From: Panicum virgatum
Taxonomy: Eukaryota; Streptophyta; Magnoliopsida; Poales; Poaceae
Direction: 5' to 3'
NCBI RefSeq assembly: GCF_016808335.1
Contig: NC_053146.1
Location: 42,156,470-42,220,469 of the forward strand
Length of the DNA stretch: 64,000 bases
Shown here: in pieces, positions 1-10,159 of the stretch
How positions within the stretch are numbered: position 1 is the stretch's first letter
Layout of the letters: each line of letters begins with the position of its first letter
Program-made: the position numbers and the translations under genes
The notes under the pieces: generated by a model
The model's input: only the letters and a program-made list of their open reading frames with translations
Database searches by the model: none
Told to the model about the DNA's origin: nothing

Positions 1-1
1 C

Positions 2-2248
2 TCTGCAACCAAAGTCCTTCGCAACGCAAACAAATTTGAGTGGGGCCCCGAGCAAAGTGAAGCCCTCCAGGCGCTCAAAAACCACCTACAAAACATGGTC
101 AAAATGACCTCACCTGACCCAAAGGACGTGTTGCTCCTGTATATCGCAGCATCCTACTCTGCCGTCAGTGCAGCGCTCGTGCTCGAGAGAGAAAGCGAAG
201 GAAAAAAGAAGCAACTACCTGTTTATTTCGTATCAGAAGCTCTCGCAGGCTCGAAGCTCATGTACTCAGAGCTAGAAAAAATCGCATATGCAGTAGTCAT
301 GTCTGCCTGGAAGCTTCGACACTATTTCGAAGCTCACAAGATAATAGTGGTCACAGATCAACCTTTGCATGATTTGTTCAATAACAGAGAGGCCTCAGTT
401 AGAATTGCCAAATGGGCTTCGGAACTCTCTGAGTTTTACATAGACTTCGAAAGAAGAACATCCATCAAGTCACAAGTATTGGCAGATTTCATTGCCGATT
501 GGACATCCCCAACCTTCAAGGAGGAACCTTCGACTGAAACCTGGATTGTGCACTGCGATGGGGCCTGGTGCAACGACGGAGCGAGCATTGCTGCAATCAT
601 AGAATCTCCTTCGGGAGCAAAAACAAGATACGCTGCACGACTAACCTTCGGAAACCTAGAATCATCCACCAACAACACAATCGAGTACGAAGCCTTGCTA
701 CTGGGCCTTTGCAAAATGAAAGCCCTTGGCCATGAGAACTTCATAGTCAAAACAGACTCGAAGGTCATCAGAGACCACATCGAAAAGGACTCGGAGGCAA
801 GAAAGCCAGAGCTTATTGAGTACCTTGATGCAGTTAGATCCATGGAGAAATATTTCAAAGGCTTCGACATCGTTCATATCCCGAGGTACATGAACGACGA
901 AGCAGACAAACTGGCAAAGACAGCATCAAGAAAAGAGCAGTTACCATCATATGTATTTTTCGAAGAAATCACAGAACCTTCGGTCAAGCCGAAGAAAGAA
1001 AAACAAATCTCAGTCATCTCAGCCGAAGATTGGAGAACACCTATAATGGAATACCTTCAGGGAAACATCGAGCTGCCAAATGAGAAAGAGGAGAAGAAAA
1101 TGTTCCAAAGAGCGAGGGGCTACGTTATCTCCGAGGGAGAAGTGTTCAAGTCAGGTGTAACCAGCCCATGGTTAAAGTGCATCTCAACGACCGAAGGAAT
1201 CGAGCTCCTCAAGGAAATTCACTCCGGGTCTTGCGGATCTCACATTGGCTTGAGACAACTTGTCTCCAAAGCCTTCAGGCAAGAATTCTTCTGGCCAACA
1301 GCCCTGAAGGACGCTCAGCACATAGTGAAAACATGCCAAGCATGCCAAATGATGGGCCCGAAGTCCACAAATCCTTCGGAGCCAATTCAGCTGATACCCC
1401 CGATTTGGCCTCTTCAAAGATGGGGAATTGATCTAGTGGGCCCCCTACCCACAGCTCAGGGCAATTACAAGTACGCAGCAGTTGCTGTTGAGTACTTTAC
1501 AAAATGGATCGAAGCCAAGCCACTCATCAACATCACATCAGAAACAATCAGAAAATTATTTTGGCAGAACATCGTCTGTAGGTTCGGGGTCCCAAGGGAG
1601 ATCACCGTCGATAACGGAAAACAGTTCGATTCACAGCTCTTCAGAGAATTCTGTTACAGTCTTGGCACGAAGGTAATCTTTGCTTCGGTGTACCACCCAC
1701 AATCCAACGGGGCTGTCGAAAGGGCCAACGGCATCGTCTTCGGTAGCATTAAGAAGTGCCTGTTCGATCAGAAAAAGGGCAAATGGGTAGATGAACTCCC
1801 GAAGGTCATCTGGTCCCACAACACCTCAGAATCAAGAACCACCAAGTTCACCCCATTCAGGCTACTATATGGTGCCGAAGCAATGACACCAGAAGAGCTT
1901 AAGAATCGAAGACTAAGGGTGACCCATCAAGTCGAGGGCACACCCTCTGAGGAGAAAGATCTCATAGAGCTAGACATCTTGCAAGCTTCGGAAAATCTAG
2001 AAAAGTATCAACAAGAAACCACGAAGTGGAGAGACAAGAAAATAGTGAAAAAGGACATCGCAGTCGGAGACTAGGTCCTAAAAAGGAAGCCAAATGCCGA
2101 AACCTCCAGCAAACTACAACCCAAGTGGGAAGAACCATTCCTTGTAATCAAAAGCAACAAGCCAGGGTCATATCACTTGTCCGACGCCGAAGGCAATGAG
2201 CTGCAGCATCCTTGGAATGCCGACAACCTCAAAAAGTACTACATTTAA
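2..2248 (+). pseudogene. Tat-lineage Ty3/gypsy pol, 3' part (RT end, two RNase H domains, integrase)
   Basis: Polyprotein that copies and integrates a gypsy retrotransposon. The frame is already open at base 2, so the 5' part lies outside the window. Counting from Met at 95: the end of reverse transcriptase runs into the usual gypsy RNase H (about residues 1-140). A second RNase H of archaeal type follows (about 147-285, with HCDGAW and NNTIEYEAL). Integrase follows: an HHCC zinc finger near 374-425 (HIG, TCQAC), then a core with the three acids in WGIDLVG, TVDNG and AVERAN (about 443, 504 and 540). The double RNase H is, from known families, the mark of the Tat group (Grande, Ogre, RIRE2-like). 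A TAG at 2072-2074 cuts off the last 57 codons, which stay open to the stop at 2246-2248, so the integrase tail is lost unless the stop is read through. The protein is rich in codons made from CTTCGG. Confidence 0.9.
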
Positions 2249-2555
2249 GTTTGGAAAAAGGACGCATCGCGAAGCTATAAGCGATCGCGGACCTTCGCAC
2301 TTATTTTCTGTTATTTCTTAAATTGTAAATGGGTCGTACTCTTTTCCTCACAAGGGGAAACTCTGCACAGGAGGTGAGGTTTTTGATGAGGCGGACCCAG
2401 TGTAAACAATCTCAATACAATGAATTTTCCCCAAACAGTGTCACTCTCGCCTAAGCAGCCAAAATGGCAAGCTTCGGCAAGCATCTGCATGCCAAACAAA
2501 ACAGTAAGTTAGAAAAGTATGCAGAATCCGCAAACTTTGCATACTTATCAAAACA

Positions 2556-3088
2556 AATGCACAACAAGTGCAAAAAACGCCAAGGGGCTTCGACTTTTCA
2601 AAAGGTCCGAACCAAAAAACCTTCGGCACAAATGCACAACAAGTGCAAAAAACGCCAAGGGGCTTCGACCTTTCAAAGGGTCCGAACCAAAAAACCATCG
2701 GCACAAATGCACAACAAGTGCAAAAAAAACGCCAAGGGGCTTCGGCTTTCCAAAAGATCCGAACCAAAAAACCTTCGGCACAAACGCACAACAAGTGCAA
2801 AAACGCCAAGGGGCTTCGACTTTTCAAAAGATCCGAACCAAAAAACCTTCGGCACAAATGCACAACAAGTGCAAAAACGCCAAGGGGCTTCGACCTTTCA
2901 AAAGGTCAGAACCAAAAAACCTTTGGCACAAACGCACAACAAGCGCAAAAACGCCAAGGGGCTTCGACCTTTCAAAAGGTCCGAACAAAAAAACCTTCGG
3001 CACAAGCAAACAACAAGTGCAAAAACGCGAACGGCCTTCGACCTTTCAAAGGGTACGAACCAAAAAGGGCACAATAAGTGCAAAGTGA
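2556..3088 (+). repeat. Tandem repeat, about 75-bp unit, about 7 copies
   Basis: Lies 300 bp after the pol stop. Each unit holds a run like ACAAGTGCAAAAACGCC, then GGGGCTTCGAC, TTTCAAAAGGTCCGAACC and CCTTCGGCACAAA. Units begin near 2563, 2639, 2714, 2789, 2862, 2938 and 3012; the last ones are more diverged. Because the period is close to a multiple of three, long reading frames open on both strands, but their proteins are only the repeat and I do not regard them as genes. Confidence 0.9.
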
Positions 3089-3510
3089 AGTCCAACAGGA
3101 TGCCTCGCAAAAATCGAAAGATGGATGCCAGAAAGGGGGGGACGTTTTTTTTCCACAAGAACCTTCGGCACCCATCATTCGATTTACCCAAAACAAAAAG
3201 AACTAAGACCTTCGAGGACAACAGCATGAAAGAAAGGGGGGAGACATTTTTTACCAAAAACAAAGTTTCCGCGCATTGCCCCATCGGCAAACAAATCTTA
3301 TATCGAAACAACAAACACTCCAGCAAAAATACCTCCGGGCAACGACTCATTAGGAAGGGGGGAGACGTTTTTTCAAGAACCACCCTAACGAGCGTCGCCC
3401 CGGATAAAAATAAATTACATACAAAAAGGTCCTTCGGCAAGGAAAAGCGAAGGCTATGGGGGGGAGACGTTTTTCTCCAAGAGCCCCACAACAGCAAAAC
3501 TCTGTAAACT
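3089..3510 (+). repeat. Four copies of a polypurine-tract-like module
   Basis: The motif GGGGGGAGACGTTTTTT, or a close variant preceded by purines, appears near 3130, 3232, 3353 and 3458, at spacings of about 100-120 bp. Each is followed by a T run and then a stretch with CTTCGGC or similar. The motif looks like the purine tract that primes plus-strand synthesis, but no LTR start follows any copy. The likely true tract and LTR start are near 7351-7362. Confidence 0.65.
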
Positions 3511-3546
3511 TCGGGTGCAAATATGCCTAACACATCGCGCAACGCA

Positions 3547-3717
3547 AGGCACCACGAAGGATGCACAACACAAGGCACCACGAAGGATACACAACAAAAG
3601 GCACCTCGAAGGATGCACATCACAAGGCACCTCGAAGGATGCACATCACAAGGCACCTTGAAGGATGCACATCACAGCACCTCGAAGGATGCACACATAA
3701 AAGAAACCCGAAGGATA
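3547..3717 (+). repeat. Short tandem repeat, about 28-bp unit, about 6 copies
   Basis: Units of the form AAGGCACCTCGAAGGATGCACA(T/A)CAC follow one another. First copies have CACGAAGG, later ones CTCGAAGG or CTTGAAGG. From 3718 to 3953 there is only low-complexity A-rich sequence with no recognisable gene. Confidence 0.8.
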
Positions 3718-3953
3718 CGCAATAAAAGCCATTACAAAGGCAATCGCGAAAGTCACATTCAGACAAAGGGGCAAAACATGTTACAATGAATTTCTATCGG
3801 ACCAGATTAAATATTCCGCAACGCTGCATCCAGGACGAGCAAGGCTAAAAGCCTCCCAGCTCATCAATACCATAGTATTGTTCACATCCTGCACCATGGC
3901 AATATTTACAGACCAAAGTGCCAGAAAACTACCAAAGTAAACTACAAACCAAT

Positions 3954-6902
3954 CTACACCTGAGCCCCCGAAGAACCAGCAGCAACATTCCCCGAAGGAG
4001 ACCTCCGATCCTCGGACATTCGATTGTCCTCCGAAGGCCGATCAGGAGTCGCCTCCTGCACCAAAGAGATGAAATCAATTAAGAGCAAACAAAAGAAGAA
4101 AAAAAGAAAGATTGCTGGAACCAACCCTACCTCAGCAGCTGCGGTCGCCAGAGTCCGAACGGCAACTTTGCCAGAAGTCTCCCAGAACCGCTCAAAAAAC
4201 GCAGCCTTCACCTCTTGAATTCTTCCCACCTCCGCTGCCAAGCCTTCGTAGGGTACATACTGAAAATCATCGAGTCGGGCAAGATCAACTGCGCCGGCAC
4301 GAAGAAGATTTCCAACAAGTCCCTCGAAGGAGACAGAGGCCGCGTTGTCATTTGCAATACTCATCACTTCACCGAGGCCCTCGAACTCCGACAGCAACCA
4401 ATCCAAAAGCAGGAAGAAAACTTGGGGACCTTCGACCGACTCAGGCAAAGGCAAAGGCTTCGCTCCAAGGGCAGCAAGAGCCTTCTTGTACTCTTGGTAC
4501 ACCCCATCGGCTCGTTTGGCGACCTCGGGTAAGACCCGCTCGAGCTTAGTCACTTTCGCCTGAACCCACTCCAGCTCAGTGATCCTACTCTTGAGGGCAG
4601 CCTTCTCGTTCGCATCCCTCTCAACGATCCTCCGAAGGCTCTCAAGAACCTTCTCGTTATCCGAAGTAGCAGACTCCAGCCTCGAACACCTGGCCTTCAG
4701 TTGCTGGTTCTCGTCCTTCAAAACGAGAATCTCCGCCTCAGCCCGCCGGAGCTTGTCAGCCAAACTCAGTCTCTCGGTGGCACTCGCCACCCGAAGGTCA
4801 GCGTCCGCCTTGGCCTTCTGCATCGAAGCACGGCTGGCGTGGGTAAGCTTCTTGCTCAGATCAGCAACAATGAAAGCAGCGTCGGAGGTAGACACTTCTG
4901 CCACCGCCACATTAAATCCTGAATCAAAAACAAAATCACCTTCGGGAACACTAAAAATTGATCAAGAGACAAAAATAAAACAAGACCCCACACCTTTCTC
5001 GGGAGGGAGAATCCCAGTCGCGTCAGGCCCGTGCATCATGGCCAAGAGCTGCTGCATCGATGCCGATACAGCTGCAGAAAATAACATAAGTAAAAACCCC
5101 TTCGGAAGCGGCGAACGAGCTAGGTAATCAGGAAAAGCCAAGTAGGTGTCCGAAGTGGAGCAGAGGAACCACCACGAGCCTCTCCACCTCTGAGCGCCAT
5201 CAGCGTCTCACCTACCAAGATCTCCCCCTCCTCGATGTTCACCGCAAGAACAGGCTGCACGTCCTTCGGCGCCGGAGCCGAGTCCTTCAGGACATCAGCC
5301 GTTGAGGCAGTCCCCTTCGGCAGGGCGGCTTCGGAAGGTCCGCAAGCTTGGCCCCAGTCTTGACAAGGCTCTGAATCCTCCGGCGTTTCGTCGTACCTTC
5401 GGATGAACAATGAAGATTAATCAACGCTTTCGCCACCTCAACCCGACGGCCGGAACCGAAAAGCATGGTCCCGTACTCATCGCTAAGATCATAACGGGAT
5501 CTAAAAAGCCTCCCTTCGGGAACTACAATCTCCCCGCCCACCGTCCCCATGAGCTCTTCCATAAATGAGGGTGTACCGCTGTCGCCCGAAGAAACCTCCT
5601 CATCTTGCGCCTTTCTCTTGGCGCTCTCAGCCCTCGCAACTGAAACCTTCGTGCTCGAAGGTTCCCGACCACGGCCGCGCCCCCGCGCACCGGTAGCCCC
5701 GAAGCTCCCCGCCTCCTCCACCTTAGCTTTACCTCTGGACTTCGATTCAGGAACCTCCGAACCTACGTTCCCCGGTGGCGTCATCCTTTGAATAGCGTTA
5801 GCCGGAACCGACCGAGGCTCGTAAGCGACGCCCATCTCAGCTAGGCACAGTTCAACCGAAGGTTCCCCCCGCACACCTCCACCAAAGAACGGTACTCCTT
5901 TTTGTTCCATGGCCCCAATATCTCCGCAGCCCGACGCTCTAGCTCATCAACAATAACTTCGTCACTGGCACCTTCGGGTCTCCGAAGCCCAAAAAATGGA
6001 GAAATCACATCATACTTCAAACCAACAAAGCGCTTGCGCTCGAACCTCAACGGAGACCAGCCAGCAGCCAGTGGCCAAACCTCGGCAGCCAGAAATTCCT
6101 CGACAGCATCCCTGCCACCACAAACTTGGCAAGCCGTCATGAAAGCTTCCAGACACGATTTGAAACCTGGCCCACATTTGCTGAAGGCAGGCTGATAGAC
6201 GTGATCGAACATCTCAATGTCCGAAGCAAGAAGATACTTCTCCTCGCTAAAACCTTCGGGATCAGGGAAGCCAATCTTCGCGTAAAACCAGTATCCCAAC
6301 CAGTTCCCCTCCCACTTGTTCTTGTAAGCTGTCGAGAGCATAACCTTCAACAGGCCAGTTCTGAACCTCGCTAAGCTCGGCATCATCATCTACATAGACC
6401 TTACGAGGTTGGCAGTGCAGCTGAAAAAGTCTGCAAAAGACATCCACAGACACTTCCCCTCCGAAGCTCCGCACTACCCACAGAAATTTGGCCAATGTAA
6501 CAATCCCGTTCAGAGTGAAATGGTGTAGCTTCGCGTTGAATGGCTCCAAAAGCTTCGGCACAATTGGATCCACCGGAAGTCTAAGTCCCGCTGTAAAAAA
6601 ATCCTTAAAGACCACAACCTCGCCGGTCTCCGGTACAGGAATCAATTCTGCCCCCGGAGGGCGACAAACCCCCTCGGCGAAATAGCCCTTCGTAACGTAG
6701 AGTCTATCATGCTCTGAGATACGACAGATGGCTCGAAAAGCAAAGTCTTACGTTTCTCCGGAGCCATCAGTTCCGACACGTCCGCAGACACAGCCGAAAG
6801 GCTCTCGCTGGACTGCTACTGCTGAGAAGGCTGCGAACCACCCGCCTCTCCTTCGGGAGCTGGACCAGAGTCTGTACGGAGAACCGCCCTCTTAATGAAT
6901 GC
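3954..6902 (-). pseudogene. Antisense gene of the Tat-like element (Transposase_28-like N-terminal region plus coiled coil)
   Basis: A second gene lies between pol and the 3' LTR on the opposite strand. From known elements, Tat/Grande-type retrotransposons can carry such an antisense ORF of unclear role. The start is taken at 6902 (MAFIKRAV). The segment 6645-6262 resembles the plant Transposase_28 family (pattern P-E-x-G-E-V-V-V-F, then GLRLP and LHHFTLNG). Then come a conserved tryptophan-rich block (6389-5841), a basic Arg/Gly segment (5910-5287) and a coiled coil rich in Lys, Glu and Ala (4918 to about 4131). Two 75-nt introns are predicted: 4919-4993 and 4056-4130, both GT-AG with pyrimidine-rich acceptors; the second is in frame. 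The copy is dead: TAG at 6816-6818, and frame changes near 6748, 6360, 5870 and 5310. Homology rests on recalled patterns, not a search. Confidence 0.7.
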
Positions 6903-7140
6903 CATAACTATAAAAATAAATAAAAAAACAAAGTCAAATTAGAAACAAAGGCTCAAACGAACCTTCGATCAACCTCGCTGTCTGTTTAGTGCGAGCCATG
7001 AGCCGCAAAGTTACTTACACCGAAGGAAACGAGCAGCTTGACCGCGCACGAAACCAGAACCTTCGGACAAAGCGCTTTATAGCAAAAAGCGACGAAGGAA
7101 AGCAAAGCTCGAGAGGGCACAGGTTTTACACCCCCTCCGC

Positions 7141-7150
7141 TTATATAGGC
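7141..7150 (-). promoter_or_regulatory. TATA box for the antisense gene
   Basis: The minus strand reads GCCTATATAAGCGG here, about 240 bp upstream of the antisense ATG at 6902. This is a good plant TATA box and would let the antisense gene be transcribed independently of the LTR. Confidence 0.6.
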
Positions 7151-7350
7151 GGTGAAAAGGAACAGTTCCAGCGGTAAAACCGAGGAGACGGCAGCCCAAG
7201 CGGCGCAATCAGAGCACGACACGTATACAACAAAAAACGACCGTTGCAGCCGACGGTTCGGGAGATGTTTTTCCTCGGGAGCTTCCCGAAGGTTACACGC
7301 AATCTTATTCATTAACAAGGGTTCGGACCGTCGGCTTCGGACCTCGCCCT

Positions 7351-7361
7351 CGAGGGGCTAC
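7351..7361 (+). other. Probable polypurine tract of the Tat-like element
   Basis: CGAGGGGCTAC directly precedes TATTGGGG, where an LTR starting TGTTGGGG-like would be expected in this group. The first bases have changed (TA for TG), so the boundary is inferred. Confidence 0.45.
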
Positions 7362-8020
7362 TATTGGGGATTGGACCTCCGGGACAAGCTCCTACCCTCG
7401 GAAATGCTCCCTAACTCTTTTGCAGGGCTCCAACAAGAGGAGGGTAAGCGTACCCGAAGGTGACGAAGGATCACTCAGAAGCACAGGCTTAAAGACCAAG
7501 ACCTTCGGTGACAACCTTCGGTGGGCGAAGGAAGCAAACCGCCGCTCGGAAGCAAAAGGTCTAAGAGCAAGACCTTCGGTGCTCACCTTCGGGGGACGAA
7601 GGTGACAAACGACTACCCGGAAGCATAAACTCGAAGGCCAAGACCTTCGGGAAAAGAGATCACCGCCGGGAGCGAAGATGACTGCTGATTGCTCGTTCAT
7701 GGAACCTTCATGGCTCAAACTCCCGGAGGTACCCGAAGGTTGTTGTAACCTTCGTCGATTGTAGATATGTGAGAAAAATATGAATATGTGAGAAGGTCAG
7801 ATTTGTACACCTCCCGAATATGTGAGAAGGTCGGATTTGTGAACCTCTCACCTTGTAATTTTACCCAGGAACCGGCTAAGAGTGAGCTGTAAATGAGTTG
7901 GGAGGGGGCAATTTAGGAAACCCTGGCCGAGGGCTAGGGGTATAAATAGCCCCCTATTTCCACAGTGTAAAGGGTTGAATTTTCTAATTATTATTAGAGA
8001 GTTCGACATCTATTTTTATT
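7362..8020 (+). repeat. 3' LTR of the Tat-like element (approximate ends)
   Basis: Begins at TATTGGGGATTGG after the purine tract. The part 7480-7650 holds diverged repeats around AAGACCTTCGG. A TATA box at 7941 is followed by a T-rich stretch typical of R/U5. No second LTR is in the window, so the 3' end is a guess between about 7990 and 8090. Confidence 0.5.
7941..7949 (+). promoter_or_regulatory. LTR TATA box
   Basis: GGGGTATAAATAGCCCCC on +, in the sense direction of pol, consistent with the LTR promoter. The stretch 8021-8420 that follows has no recognised element or gene and probably forms the upstream region of the next gene. Confidence 0.65.
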
Positions 8021-8420
8021 GTCATCTTTCTTACTGTTCATGCTCTCTGTCTGGGCATCTAAGAAGCAAAGATCCCAACAGAAATATTTTAAATGTCATG
8101 GATCTTTATAGTATAGATATAGGGCAGGGCACCAGCACATTGATGATTCACCCAAAACCCAGCGAACCTGGATATCATTGTAGTTAGTTGGCACAACTCT
8201 ACAAAATGTTGGAGGGGCAAAACGGAGATCAAAATATCAGGCACTAAATTGCCCTCGGTCCTTGGGCGATCAGGGGAGCTGTCAGATACGTGTGTAGGAC
8301 AAGCCGGTGGGGGCGTCCACGCGCGGGCCCCACGCTACGCGACAAGACCCCAGCTCACCAGCCTTTTTGCACCCAACCCCCAGCTAAAACCTACGTCTCC
8401 CCGGATGAGGTCCTCACGCC

Positions 8421-8430
8421 TCTATTTATT
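8421..8430 (+). promoter_or_regulatory. Possible TATA element of the HLH gene
   Basis: TCTATTTATT lies about 110 bp before the ATG at 8532, in a GC-rich region. It is an AT island at a sensible distance for a plant core promoter; nothing else supports it. Confidence 0.4.
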
Positions 8431-8531
8431 CATTCCACCAGCTCTACTGCCTCTCCCACGCACACCGCACACGTCGTCGCCGCACGCGCACGCACGATCT
8501 TCATCTGGCGCTGCTCGCTGTTGCCAGATAC

Positions 8532-8801
8532 ATGGAGGGGAGGCGGCGCTCGCCGTGCCACGGGCGGCGCCGGCGGCGTGCGGCGGAGACGACAGCGCTG
8601 ATGAGCCGGAAGGTCCGGGAGCTGCGGCGGCTGGTGCCCGGCGGCACGGCGGTGCCGGCCCACCGGCTGCTCCTCCGCTCCGCCGACTACATCGTGCGAC
8701 TCCGCGCGAGGATCGAGCTCCTCAGGGCGCTCTCCGAGCTCGCCGCCGTGACGACGAATCATGGCTGCTGCCATGTCGACGGCGACGCCTCTAGGCTGTA
8801 G
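8532..8801 (+). CDS. Small atypical helix-loop-helix protein (PAR1/UPB1/IBH1-like)
   Basis: An 89-residue protein. The N-terminal 20 residues are Arg-rich (RRRSPCHGRRRRRAA). From about residue 24 there is a helix-loop-helix: helix one SRKVRELRRLVPGG, loop TAVPAHR, helix two LLLRSADYIVRLRARIELLR. The pattern RKV-x-x-LRRLVPGG followed by L-x-x-x-ADYI-x-x-L is that of plant non-canonical bHLH proteins such as PAR1/2, UPBEAT1 and IBH1-like factors. From the family, these act in the nucleus as dimer partners that hold back DNA-binding bHLH proteins in growth, light and brassinosteroid responses. The basic region lacks the usual Glu/Arg DNA contacts, so DNA binding is unlikely. It is a single exon, intact, and very GC-rich with G/C third positions, as in many grass genes. 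The start is the first Met in frame. This is the only convincing intact host gene here; which subfamily it belongs to is uncertain. Confidence 0.75.
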   Translation: MEGRRRSPCHGRRRRRAAETTALMSRKVRELRRLVPGGTAVPAHRLLLRSADYIVRLRARIELLRALSELAAVTTNHGCCHVDGDASRL

Positions 8802-8942
8802 CTAGCTGGCTGTCATGTCGGCGGGCTAGCTGGCCACGTACGGTGGTTCGTGTGTGTCGTACATATATGTAGCGTCCTCGTATATATATAATATATGCAC
8901 AATATATCATGGATAAATCTCAGTTTTTGGTACTATGTACTA

Positions 8943-9079
8943 CTCCCTCCGTTCTAAAATGTAGGTCTTTGTACACTATATTGTTTGTTATGCATCTAAA
9001 TATAACATATGTCTAGGTATATAGTAAAATATATGAATCTAGAAAAGTCAAAACAATCTATATTTTAGAACGGAGGGAG
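8943..9079. mobile_element. Stowaway MITE (137 bp)
   Basis: Ends CTCCCTCCGTTCTAAAAT and ATTTTAGAACGGAGGGAG are perfect inverted repeats, flanked by TA on both sides (8941-8942 and 9080-9081). This is the standard form of the Tc1/mariner-related Stowaway family in grasses. It sits about 140 bp after the HLH stop, in or near its 3' UTR. Confidence 0.95.
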
Positions 9080-9081
9080 TA

Positions 9082-10003
9082 GAGACGAAAGATTGACTAT
9101 TTAGAGTGAATTAATGTTTGTAAGTCATCTGTATCAATCTGTCTTCCTACAGTTTTGTTGCTTCCTAATTAATTTCATTATTCTCTCTTAATTTTTTCCC
9201 CAGAGACGACTTATATATTTATACTTTTGTCACTGTTTATATGTCGTTTGATTTGTCAAGAGTACGTGGCTTTCTTGAGAGATGTCCTGCTCTTTTTCAT
9301 CCAGAGGGGTTTGATTATTTTGTGATATAGTAGAGTGCTTGGTTTTCATCAATCAGAGAGTAGCTTTGGGTGGTTTATTGATAAATATCTTGTTCTTAAA
9401 AAGGTGAGAGAGTACTTACGATTGCTGCTTGATTGGTATGATTTTAGACATATAGTACATATGATTTCCTGTAAATCGTTTCATTTTCTATATATCTATG
9501 TTAACTTGTTTTGCTTTTCACGTAGCTTTGCAAATTTGCAAGTTGGAATTAGAAGTGAGAATAAGATGGAAAAAATACACTACTATTTATAACCATGGCC
9601 TCAAATAACTTTTTTTTAGGGTACGCCGCGGATTTTGCAGTATTGAAAGCCATGTGTGGTTTGTTTTTCCAAAACCATAACACTCTTGATAATAAACATA
9701 AGTTTATTAGAACATTGGCATGTAGCCATATCTATTAATTCTAACGTAGCATATCTTGAATAAAAGTGTTATACTGTAAAAAAAGTATTTGGAATGAAAT
9801 AAATAATTCTAGTAGTGTATTGAGAATCTATAGAAGTCTTTGGTTATTAGTAGTCAAAGTAAAAATGGTTGATTTATAAAGAATAAACAAAAATAATTAC
9901 AACCCTATTGTCGGAAGTAATAAACGAAACAATAAATACCTTGGCACCTAATAACATGAAAAGTTTGCCAGCTGTAGTATATTTGAAACTGATCTTTCAA
10001 TGC
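9082..10003. other. AT-rich intergenic DNA
   Basis: No credible ORF, splice pattern or terminal repeat seen. Short open frames look random. Confidence 0.6.
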
Positions 10004-10005
10004 TA

Positions 10006-10157
10006 CTTCTTCCGTTCTAAATTATAGGTCATTTTAACTTTTCTACCTACATAGATTTTGCTATGCACTTACAGATATATGCTATATCTAGATACATAGA
10101 AAAACTATATACCTAGATTATTTGCCCAAAACGATATATAATTTGGAACGGAGTGAG
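10006..10157. mobile_element. Second Stowaway MITE, more diverged (152 bp)
   Basis: Left end CTTCTTCCGTTCTAAATTATAG and right end ATATAATTTGGAACGGAGTGAG form an imperfect inverted repeat, with TA on each side (10004-10005 and 10158-10159). Several end substitutions suggest it is older than the one at 8943. Confidence 0.88.
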
Positions 10158-10159
10158 TA

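Noticed and set aside
436..870. 144-codon ORF on - within pol
   Set aside because: Shadow of the strongly supported pol frame on +.
2464..3507. 347-codon ORF on +, and long ORFs on both strands over the same bases
   Set aside because: Produced by the 75-bp tandem repeat, whose period is near a multiple of three; the protein is only the repeat unit.
8249..8794. 181-codon ORF on + overlapping the HLH gene
   Set aside because: Arg/Pro/Ala-rich frame typical of GC-rich DNA read out of phase; the 8532 frame has a clear HLH.
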